Of a stretch of DNA of 8,093 bases, positions 1 to 5,949 are shown piece after piece. The stretch covers positions 1-8,093 of the forward strand of contig JAPLSP010000449.1 in assembly GCA_026398575.1 (NCBI GenBank), given 5' to 3'. Origin of the DNA: Candidatus Sumerlaeota bacterium. GTDB taxonomy: Bacteria; Sumerlaeota; Sumerlaeia; JADFCT01. Every line of letters begins with the position of its first letter. Within the stretch, counting starts at the first letter, position 1. The notes under the pieces were generated by a model, which made no database searches, was not told the origin of the DNA, and worked only from the letters and a program-made list of their open reading frames with translations. Both the position numbers and the translations under genes were made by a program.

Positions 1-34
1 TTACTCCAAAAGCTGGCGCCGCTCCTATCCGCAT
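1..34 (-). repeat. Copy A of a dispersed repeat, cut by the window edge
   Basis: Read on the - strand this stretch aligns without gaps to bases 8060-8093 on the + strand, 27 of 34 positions identical by my count. The core AGCGGCGCCAGC is exact and is followed by TTTTGGAGT here versus ATTTGGAGT there. Both copies run off the window, so the full element is longer than what is visible. Read in the frame of the leading ATG, the two copies give MRIGAAPAFGV and MRSEAAPAFGV, and two of the differences are silent third-position changes. That hints at a repeated short coding or once-coding sequence, but 11 codons is too little to call a gene. Confidence 0.5.
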
Positions 35-110
35 GAATCAACTCTTCCTGCATGGGAATTTGCGATAAATTTATGTGATCGCAATTTCGAACATGAGTAC
101 TTATGCGAAA

Positions 111-200
111 CGCGTCCCATCCGGCGTCCGGAGCCCAGCAATGGAATCTGGGACGCGGCAAGCGCCAGGATAGCCCCAAGTCCCGTCCAGCGTCCGGGAC
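111..200. repeat. Cluster of GC-rich dyads and an imperfect 18-base direct repeat
   Basis: This gene-less stretch is rich in symmetry. CGCGTCCCA (111-119) pairs with TGGGACGCG (149-157), and inside that loop CCCAG (135-139) pairs with CTGGG (148-152). GTCCCG (180-185) pairs with CGGGAC (195-200). In addition, 114-131 and 180-197 are an 18-base direct repeat with 16 identities (GTCCCRTCCRGCGTCCGG). The purpose is unknown. It could be remnants of interspersed repeats, a structured untranslated leader, or the end of an upstream transcript. No T-tract follows any of the stems, so I do not call a terminator. No reading frame of useful length crosses 1-278. Confidence 0.4.
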
Positions 201-222
201 CTACCCTTGGCGGACTATCTTG

Positions 223-251
223 TTGACCCGGCGGGGTTTTTGAGGTTCAAT
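223..251 (+). promoter_or_regulatory. Candidate sigma-70-type promoter of the tRNA-Ser gene
   Basis: TTGACC (223-228, five of six matches to TTGACA) is followed after exactly 17 bases by TTCAAT (246-251, four of six matches to TATAAT). Transcription would start near 258, about 20 bases before the mature tRNA end, which is a normal leader length. The T-run at 251-257 lies between the -10 box and the expected start. The assignment rests on position and motif match only. Confidence 0.4.
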
Positions 252-278
252 TTTTTTGTTTCGCGGCAAGAACCGCGC

Positions 279-375
<97 letters not shown>

Positions 376-384
376 ACAAGGACT

Positions 385-404
385 CGCCAGCAGGGATGCT
401 GGCG
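385..404. repeat. Perfect 8-bp palindrome between the two direct repeats
   Basis: CGCCAGCA (385-392) and TGCTGGCG (397-404) are exact reverse complements around a GGGA loop. The hairpin sits in the middle of the 35-base segment (376-410) that separates the two copies of the tRNA-end repeat. It has the look of a REP- or MITE-like dispersed palindromic unit. It is not followed by a T-run on either strand, so an intrinsic terminator is unlikely. It lies between the convergent tRNA-Ser and M50 genes. Confidence 0.6.
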
Positions 405-410
405 CTCCCA

Positions 411-445
411 GTTCGAATCCCTCCCTATCCGCCATTTTTATTGCG
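411..445 (+). repeat. Direct repeat copy 2: detached tRNA-Ser 3' end
   Basis: This is an exact second copy of 341-375. The bases before it (CTCCCA) do not rebuild the T stem, so it cannot form a second tRNA. Its last eight bases supply the stop codon (TAA, 440-438 read on the - strand), the final glutamine codon and part of the preceding proline codon of the M50 gene, so the duplication and the gene's end overlap. Confidence 0.9.
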
Positions 446-1439
446 GCGGGAGATTGCGGGGCGCCGCCGGCGGAGGACCGGGTGAGACAGGCTGTGGCGG
501 ATTGGCAGGAATCGGTTGTGACAGATCGATTGGGAATGCCCCCGGCTGAGCCCATGCGCCGATCGGCTGCATCTCTCCGCAGTCCAGACATCGGGTTGCG
601 CCAAACTGGGTTCCGCAATACGGACAGACGGCAAACGACGCAAACGTGTCGAAAGGCGTTTTACATTTTCCGCAAACCCAGAAGGCGCCGATGGGCGGTG
701 ACGCATGGCACGACGGACAGGCGAATTCCCTGCGGCGCGGCATGCGATCGGCGCGCAGCATCGCCTGCGCCTGCATCAAGCCTCCCCAGCAGTTCAGGAC
801 GATAAACACGGATATGATGATAAACCAGATGGAGGAAATATAAAGCGCCAGCGCAAACAACACGGCGACGCCCATGAAGCCGATGATGCTTGCGACCATC
901 AGGCTGCGGGCGCGCCCCAGAAAGAACCAGAGCAATGAGCGGAGAATCTGTCCTCCATCGAGCGGATAAACCGGCATCAGGTTAAAGACCAGCAGGGCGC
1001 AATTGATGAACCAGATGGTTTGGACCAGCTTCTGAGCGTCGGACAGCGGATGCGACCAGTCAAGCGACTGGCTGGCCACCCCCAGGATGGTCAGGATCGG
1101 GAAGAGCGCCACATTCACCAGCGGCCCGGCCGCAATACTCCACAGCATGGCGCCGGGGCGTTGCGGCGGGTTCACATACGCCACGCCGCCCAGCGGCCAG
1201 AGCACGATCTGATCCGCCGTTCCCCCCACCTGCCGGCAGGCCAGCGAATGGCCGAATTCATGCATCAACACAATCAAGAACAGCGATAGATACTCCAGCG
1301 CGTTCCAGGCCAGCGAGGAATAGCCTTTGGCCCGATGGGTGATTTCGATCGCCGCAATGATAAACCAGGACCAATGCATGTACACATTGACCCCTGCATA
1401 TTTAAACAGGCGAATAGAACCTTGGCTGCTTGGCGTCAT
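438..1439 (-). CDS. Site-2-protease-like M50 metallopeptidase with C-terminal zinc ribbons
   Basis: About 333 residues. This is an integral-membrane zinc protease of the S2P/SpoIVFB type, which cleaves substrates inside or next to the membrane. The zinc motif HEFGH lies at residues 60-64 in a hydrophobic helix, and the third ligand is in NLMPVYPLDGG (153-163, Asp161). Hydrophobic segments occur near 19-32, 45-60, 98-123, 141-158 and 179-220. After the membrane part come four Cys pairs (CPSC 241, CGKC 256, CPYC 272, CLDC 284), which suggest two zinc ribbons where many relatives carry CBS domains. A Pro-rich tail follows (about 300-333). I chose the ATG at 1439; a TTG two codons upstream (1445) is possible, and an in-frame stop follows just beyond it. 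No clear ribosome binding site is visible. It starts 43 bases after the FAD oxidoreductase gene and may share its transcript. The family is clear; the substrate is unknown. Confidence 0.9.
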   Translation of the reverse strand: MTPSSQGSIRLFKYAGVNVYMHWSWFIIAAIEITHRAKGYSSLAWNALEYLSLFLIVLMHEFGHSLACRQVGGTADQIVLWPLGGVAYVNPPQRPGAMLWSIAAGPLVNVALFPILTILGVASQSLDWSHPLSDAQKLVQTIWFINCALLVFNLMPVYPLDGGQILRSLLWFFLGRARSLMVASIIGFMGVAVLFALALYISSIWFIIISVFIVLNCWGGLMQAQAMLRADRMPRRREFACPSCHASPPIGAFWVCGKCKTPFDTFASFAVCPYCGTQFGATRCLDCGEMQPIGAWAQPGAFPIDLSQPIPANPPQPVSPGPPPAAPRNLPPQ

Positions 1440-1482
1440 GCGCAATTGCTACATCATTTGGGCGCTTGGCGACAAGGTGTTT

Positions 1483-3756
1483 TTAGCGAACCAGCCAGGT
1501 CTGCCCCGGCGCGGAGGAGGAGGTGGAAGGATTGAACAGCTCGATTTCCCAGATTCGGGAAATGCTGGAGGGAGTGGAGGTCACCACCAATCGCAACCCC
1601 TTTGTCAGGACGGGCGCGAAGCGGGCGCGCCATTCATAGTTGGTGTTTCCCGCGCATTGCGTACCCGGGATTGAAACCCAAACGGCGCCATCCAGGTATT
1701 GGAGTTCGAAATCCGAGATCGGGCTTGTTACTGTATTGGCGTTGGTATAGCCCGAAATGATGCGCGCCGCGGAAATCGTCTGCGGGGCGCCCCATGAAAA
1801 CGTGATGACATGCGGCAGAACTGTGTCGCTCAGCCAGCGTTGGCTGTTGTCGGAAAGATCGCGCAGGCCGTCGTTGAGGCTGCTCGCGGTTTGGCTGGTG
1901 TTATAACTGCCCGAAACGGCGATCGTGGCCGCTTGCGCCAGATTGGGCCCTGGATGCGCGCGCCAGGCGGGCGTCCGGTCGGGCCCGGCGCCAAATTCCA
2001 TGAACAGCTTGAGATCGGACAGGTGTTGAGCATAGACGTCCCGAGGCTCGGCGCCCTGCTCCCGGCATACGACGGCGGCCAGACCGACGATTTCGCCCAT
2101 CATCCCCGTGGTGCGCATGACGCGCACGGTACCCAGCGCGTCCTGCTTGACGCTGATATGCCGTCCGGCCATGAAAAGATTCGGGACCGTGCGCGAATAG
2201 AGACAACGGTATGGAATCCAATAGGGCCGCGGATAGGCGGTATGCAGGTCTTTGGAGATAAAGGGATCGCTCTCGAATCCGGCCACATAACTGGGATGCG
2301 GGATGTGAAAGTCTATGTCCCAGCTGGTTGGCACGGCGCCGTCGCTGTAAACGACGCTGTTCATCAGATCGTTTCGCGTCAGAACCAGTTCTCCCATTAG
2401 GCGGCGCGATTCGCGCTTGCCCGCGATGTAGGCGGCCCAGGAGAGTTTGTGTTTGGGAAAGCGATGATCCACATTTTTTAGCCGGTCCCAGGCGCCGTAC
2501 ATCGCGAGCAAATTCCAGTCGCGGATGTGCTCGCTCATTACGATGGGGTCGTAAAAGAAACCGCTTTCCCAAAACCACTTGCCCAGTTGCGCCATATCGC
2601 CGTTGCTGCCGGGAAAGGGCTTGGCGGTCAGGTTCAGCGCCCACGGGCAGCTCGGAAACGTCGCGGTCGTTCCGGTATCGGCCATCAACCACATATTGCT
2701 CGGGCCCATGTGGCCGGTGGCGGTTGTCATCTCATAGTCCGCGCCCGCCAGAAATCCGAGGCATGCGTCTCCCGTGCAATCGGCGAAGAGCGGCGCGTCG
2801 AACCGCAGCCGCCGGCCGGTCAGGACATTTTGCGCGATGACGGACTGAATGCGGGCGCCGTTCATCCGCACTTCGTTCGCGCGATAATTCATGAAAGGCG
2901 TTAATTTTTTCTCGGGCTGAACCACGGCCCATTTCAGGTTGTCATCATACTGGCTGGCGGGGCCGGGGCAGACGGTGGGGTATTGATTCATCTCCATGAG
3001 CACGCTCCCGATCCTGGGATAGGGAACGTAGTTCGTGCTGCCGCCCAGCCAGACCCGCACCTCCGAGCTGTTGTTGCCGCCGACCACGGGCCGGTCCTGG
3101 ATCAGCGCCACGCGCAATCCCCAGCGCGCGGCGGAAAGGCTGGCGCACGTCCCCGCCATTCCGCCGCCCACGACAACCATGTCGTATGCGCCGGCGAATT
3201 CAGGCTCATCGGGCAGGCCCAGCGTCGCGCGCCGGTAGGCCGTCATCGTTGTGCCTTCGTTGGAGGGAGCGGATGGATTCACCGTGAAGGCGATGGCGTC
3301 GCAGCGGCCTTCGAATCCCGTCAGATCATGCAACGCAAGCGATACCTGCGGATCGGCGATGGCGATGGCGCCCCCATCCTGCCAATGCCAATTGGCGTCT
3401 TCGGTCCCGAAGACCGTCGCGAGCGCAACGCCGTTGATGATAACCTGGAATTGTCCGGGAGCGTTTGCGCCGGCATTGGCCCAATCGCGCGTGCGAACCC
3501 AGACGTGATAATCGCCCGCGGCGGGGAAGGTCAGGCTCGTTGTGGCGTCGGCGACCGGCGCGCCCAATCCATGGGCCAATAGATATGGCGATCCCATCTG
3601 ATCCATGAACTGCTGATCCACCACCCAGCCGCCCGGATTCTGAAAGCTCTCAGCCTCGACCAAAACATCCTGGCTCAAAGACGGGAAGGTAAAGAACAAA
3701 AAAAACAATATTGAAAGAAGCGCCAATCGCGCTTGACCGATCCTATTCATTGTCAT
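1483..3756 (-). CDS. Secreted FAD-dependent oxidoreductase with N- and C-terminal beta-sandwich-like modules
   Basis: About 757 residues. A Sec-type signal peptide covers roughly 1-28 (hydrophobic LALLSILFFLFFTF, no twin arginine, no lipobox cysteine). Residues about 29-160 (VLVEAESF start, later GDYHVWVRTRDW) resemble the CBM6/35-like modules of carbohydrate-acting enzymes. The flavin core opens with the dinucleotide-binding motif VVVGGGMAG (194-202), then RPVVGGNNSSEVR, FADCTGDA (324-331) and the late FAD-binding stretch LFMAGRHISVKQDALGT (527-543), as in the FAD_oxidored family (PF12831). Residues about 606-741 resemble an F5/8 type C (discoidin) domain ending in ISRIWEIELFNP. Export plus two putative glycan-binding modules, directly downstream of sugar importer genes, point to oxidation of a carbohydrate or derivative; the substrate is not deducible. 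Start: ATG 3756; a TTG at 3762 and an ATG at 3750 are alternatives. Ribosome binding site is weak (TGGA). No PEP-CTERM or other sorting tail is visible. Confidence 0.88.
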   Translation of the reverse strand: MTMNRIGQARLALLSILFFLFFTFPSLSQDVLVEAESFQNPGGWVVDQQFMDQMGSPYLLAHGLGAPVADATTSLTFPAAGDYHVWVRTRDWANAGANAPGQFQVIINGVALATVFGTEDANWHWQDGGAIAIADPQVSLALHDLTGFEGRCDAIAFTVNPSAPSNEGTTMTAYRRATLGLPDEPEFAGAYDMVVVGGGMAGTCASLSAARWGLRVALIQDRPVVGGNNSSEVRVWLGGSTNYVPYPRIGSVLMEMNQYPTVCPGPASQYDDNLKWAVVQPEKKLTPFMNYRANEVRMNGARIQSVIAQNVLTGRRLRFDAPLFADCTGDACLGFLAGADYEMTTATGHMGPSNMWLMADTGTTATFPSCPWALNLTAKPFPGSNGDMAQLGKWFWESGFFYDPIVMSEHIRDWNLLAMYGAWDRLKNVDHRFPKHKLSWAAYIAGKRESRRLMGELVLTRNDLMNSVVYSDGAVPTSWDIDFHIPHPSYVAGFESDPFISKDLHTAYPRPYWIPYRCLYSRTVPNLFMAGRHISVKQDALGTVRVMRTTGMMGEIVGLAAVVCREQGAEPRDVYAQHLSDLKLFMEFGAGPDRTPAWRAHPGPNLAQAATIAVSGSYNTSQTASSLNDGLRDLSDNSQRWLSDTVLPHVITFSWGAPQTISAARIISGYTNANTVTSPISDFELQYLDGAVWVSIPGTQCAGNTNYEWRARFAPVLTKGLRLVVTSTPSSISRIWEIELFNPSTSSSAPGQTWLVR

Positions 3757-3803
3757 CGCCAATCCACTCAGATAATTTCTTCGATCATGATTTTTTGTTT
3801 TTC

Positions 3804-3839
3804 TTACGTCCCTTGCGTCTTTTGCATCCCCTGCATCAT
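3804..3839. repeat. Degenerate 9-base tandem array in the permease/oxidoreductase spacer
   Basis: Four consecutive 9-base units can be read: TTACGTCCC, TTGCGTCTT, TTGCATCCC, CTGCATCAT, consensus YTGCRTCCC. They are preceded by a T-rich run (3790-3805). The array fills much of the 96-base spacer between the second permease and the oxidoreductase. On the transcribed (-) strand it is purine-rich (for example GGGATGCAA). No protein or hairpin explains it. Confidence 0.55.
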
Positions 3840-3852
3840 TAGCGATAACCGC

Positions 3853-4713
3853 CTACCCCTTGATCGCGCCGGCCATGATCCCGCGGATGAAGTGCTTTTG
3901 GAAAAGCAGGAAGGCGATGACGAGGGGCAGCGTCGTCATCAAGCCCAGCGCCATCACCTGGCCATAAGGGGTGCGGACTTCGCCCTGCATCAGATAAACC
4001 AGCAGCGGGAGCGTGTATTTATCTTCCGTGCGCAGGACGATGAAGGCCCACATCAGGTTGTTCCAGATATTCATCAGTTGGATGATCCCGAGCGCTGCAA
4101 AGGCCGGCGCCACGGTCGGGACCACCACGCGCCAGTAAATGCCGAACTCGCTGCAGCCGTCAATGCGCGCGGCGGCGATCAGGTCGTCGTGGACGTTGCT
4201 TTCGATGTACTGGCGCATCCAGAAGATGCCAAAGGCGCTGGCGATGCCCGGAATGATCATCGCCCAGTAGGTGTTGATCAGATGCAGATTGACGAGGATG
4301 ACGTAGAGCGGAATCAGCGTGACCGCGCCGGGGATCATCATCGTGCCGATGACAAAGTAGAACAGGATGTTGCGCCCCGGCGCCTTGGGATATTTGGCGA
4401 AGGCGTATCCGGCCAGCGAACAGAAAAACAGCGCCAGCATGCAGTGCGCGACCGCGATGAAGGTGGAGTTGGCGAAGGCGCGGAAGAAGGGCGTCGTTTC
4501 GAAGACGGCTTTGAAGTTGCCCAGCACCCAGGGGTCCGGGATGAATTTCGGCGGCAGGCAAAAGATCTGATCCAGCGTCTTGAAGGAGTTGACGATCAGC
4601 CAATAAAACGGAACCAAAAACACTACCGACATCACCGCGAGCAGCGCATACGTCCCCCCTCGCGTCGCCGGCGCCGGAAGCTGAGTGTTGCCTTTGAATG
4701 GATTAAGCGACAT
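3853..4713 (-). CDS. Sugar ABC transporter permease, MalG/UgpE type
   Basis: About 286 residues, normal for this family. It is one of the two inner-membrane subunits of a CUT1-class carbohydrate importer. The N-terminal helix (about 21-42) ends in FYWLIVNSFKT, typical of MalG-like subunits. Further membrane segments lie near 85-107, 116-140, 147-165, 203-224 and 255-271. The cytoplasmic EAA loop that docks the ATPase is at about 180-199 (AAARIDGCSEFGIYWRVVVP). The C terminus FIRGIMAGAIKG is the usual ending of this subunit type. I chose the ATG at 4713; a GTG at 4728 would add five residues. AAGGG lies about 14 bases before the ATG, which is far for a ribosome binding site. It follows the MalF-type permease, as is usual, separated by a 186-base spacer with an AT-rich array. 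The transported sugar cannot be named from sequence. Confidence 0.95.
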   Translation of the reverse strand: MSLNPFKGNTQLPAPATRGGTYALLAVMSVVFLVPFYWLIVNSFKTLDQIFCLPPKFIPDPWVLGNFKAVFETTPFFRAFANSTFIAVAHCMLALFFCSLAGYAFAKYPKAPGRNILFYFVIGTMMIPGAVTLIPLYVILVNLHLINTYWAMIIPGIASAFGIFWMRQYIESNVHDDLIAAARIDGCSEFGIYWRVVVPTVAPAFAALGIIQLMNIWNNLMWAFIVLRTEDKYTLPLLVYLMQGEVRTPYGQVMALGLMTTLPLVIAFLLFQKHFIRGIMAGAIKG

Positions 4714-4839
4714 GTTCGAGATTATCACCCTTGATCACGCAAAGTATTCCATCAATGCCTTCATCTGATGCTCTTCGGAACAGCGCCTAACAGCACTACG
4801 ATATTGCGATTCCGCGCAAAACTCAAATCCCCCCGCTGC

Positions 4840-4889
4840 TTTTCATTTTCATTTTCAATTTTTCATTTCTCATTTTACATTTTACATTA
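4840..4889. repeat. AT-rich TTTTCA/TTTACA tandem array in the spacer between the permease genes
   Basis: The stretch is a run of 6-7-base units of the form TTTTCA, drifting into TTTTACA. On the transcribed (-) strand it reads as repeated AAAATG. It begins about 10 bases after the stop codon (4902-4900) of the first permease. It is neither a hairpin nor a clean T-tract terminator on the - strand. The remaining part of the spacer (4714-4839) shows no further structure. Confidence 0.6.
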
Positions 4890-4899
4890 TGCTGCATAT

Positions 4900-5808
4900 C
4901 TATTGGCTCTTTCTCCATCTCAACAGAACCAACGACATCAGGAACACCACCAGCGCCACTACGTATGCCGCGCTCGACGCATAGCCGAACCGGAAATCGG
5001 TGAAGGCTTTGTCAAACAGGTAAAGCCCGAAATTCGTGGTGGAACTACCCGGTCCGCCCGCCGTGAGCACGAAGACTTCATCGAACATATACACCGTGCC
5101 CAGCAGCGACATCACCGAGCAGAAAACAAACGTCGGCTTCAACAGCGGCAGCGTGATATAGCGAAGCCTTCCCCAGACTCCGGCGCCGTCAATCCGCGCC
5201 GCTTCATAATACTCCTCCGGAATGCCCTGCAAGCCCGCGAGCATCAATACCATGTTGTATCCCGTCCAGCGCCAGACGACCAGAATGGCGACGGAAATCT
5301 TCGACCAGTTCGGGCTGCCGAGCCACTTGATATTGGGGAAATGAATCCCCGCCAGGGCGCCAGCTTTTGCCAGCGCGTAGTTCAGCAAGCCTTTGTCCTC
5401 ACTGTAGAGCAACCCGAACACAATGGCGATGACCACCATCGGCGTGACGCACGGCATGAAGAAGGCGGCGCGGAAAAAGCCGCGCGCCTTGAGCCACCCC
5501 TGATTGAGCATGACGGCGAACAGAAACGCGAGGATGAACATGGGCGGAATATAGAGCAGCCCGATGACCAGCGTATTCCAAAGCGATTTATAGAAAATGG
5601 CGTCGCGCAGGAGATCGCTGTAGTTGAGCAGCCCGACCCATTTGCGGTCGGTCAGTCCGTCCCATTCCACAAAACTCAGGTAGAGCGAGAACAGCAGCGG
5701 ATAGAGTCCGAAGATGGCGAACAGAATGAAGAAAGGAGAAATAAATAAATAGAAGTGGCGATGGCGCCAGATGCGGTGGAAAAGGCTGTCTGTTTTTAGC
5801 TGGGGCAT
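4900..5808 (-). CDS. Sugar ABC transporter permease, MalF/UgpA type
   Basis: About 302 residues from the chosen ATG, a normal family length. It is the partner membrane subunit of the importer. The first helix (about 19-40, LFISPFFILFAIFGLYPLLF) is followed by the periplasmic NYSDLLRD segment typical of UgpA/MalF-like proteins. Further helices lie near 77-100, 117-135, 171-191, 225-245 and 278-297. The EAA loop is at about 202-221 (EAARIDGAGVWGRLRYITLP). The reading frame stays open upstream to a GTG at 5931, which would add 41 residues, but these are mostly a translation of the 9-base spacer repeat (SDRSDGSDWSDGSD). I therefore take ATG 5808 (MPQLKTDSLF) as the start. The ribosome binding site is weak. 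It sits between the binding-protein gene and the second permease, all on the same strand. Confidence 0.95.
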   Translation of the reverse strand: MPQLKTDSLFHRIWRHRHFYLFISPFFILFAIFGLYPLLFSLYLSFVEWDGLTDRKWVGLLNYSDLLRDAIFYKSLWNTLVIGLLYIPPMFILAFLFAVMLNQGWLKARGFFRAAFFMPCVTPMVVIAIVFGLLYSEDKGLLNYALAKAGALAGIHFPNIKWLGSPNWSKISVAILVVWRWTGYNMVLMLAGLQGIPEEYYEAARIDGAGVWGRLRYITLPLLKPTFVFCSVMSLLGTVYMFDEVFVLTAGGPGSSTTNFGLYLFDKAFTDFRFGYASSAAYVVALVVFLMSLVLLRWRKSQ

Positions 5809-5856
5809 ATCACAAGAGCTTTCGCGAAGTTGCGCGGACTCGCTGTTCTGATTTTT

Positions 5857-5900
5857 GTCGGACCCGTCGGACCAGTCTGACCCGTCGGACCGGTCTGACG
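5857..5900. repeat. 9-base tandem array, consensus GTCKGACCN
   Basis: Five adjoining units can be read: GTCGGACCC, GTCGGACCA, GTCTGACCC, GTCGGACCG and GTCTGACG (last unit one base short). It lies between the binding-protein gene and the first permease and abuts the 10-base array at 5908-5947. Because the period is a multiple of three it stays open in several frames on both strands, which produces spurious Ser-Asp-rich reading frames. Confidence 0.75.
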
Positions 5901-5907
5901 CTGACTT

Positions 5908-5947
5908 GCACGAACTAACACAGACTGACACGGACCTTCACGGACTT
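5908..5947. repeat. 10-base tandem array, consensus ACACGGACTN
   Basis: Four adjoining 10-base units: GCACGAACTA, ACACAGACTG, ACACGGACCT, TCACGGACTT. The array ends three bases before the stop codon (5952-5950) of the binding-protein gene and is immediately followed, in transcription direction, by the unrelated 9-base array. On the transcribed (-) strand it reads as AGTCCGTGAA-type units. Confidence 0.7.
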
Positions 5948-5949
5948 TG

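Noticed and set aside
33..68. Tiny + strand open frame starting ATG at 33 (11 codons)
   Set aside because: Too short, with no ribosome binding site, and it partly overlaps the edge repeat on the opposite strand.
226..241. Intrinsic terminator ACCC-GGCG-GGGT followed by Ts
   Set aside because: The stem is only four base pairs and overlaps the better-supported -35 box of the tRNA promoter.
385..404. Palindrome as an intrinsic terminator between convergent genes
   Set aside because: The stem is good but neither strand has a T-run after it; a dispersed palindromic element fits better.
411..434. Second tRNA gene
   Set aside because: Only the T loop, acceptor strand and CCA are present; there is no 5' half or anticodon arm.
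3733..4734. Long + strand open frame opposite the second permease (333 codons)
   Set aside because: It is rich in Arg, His, Asp and Gln with no hydrophobic or domain pattern and is antisense to a clear permease; a codon-bias shadow.
4768..5748. Long + strand open frame opposite the first permease
   Set aside because: The same charged, domain-less composition, and its first part translates the AT-rich spacer array; a shadow.
5857..5947. CRISPR array
   Set aside because: Units of 9-10 bases abut without unique spacers, and no cas gene is near.
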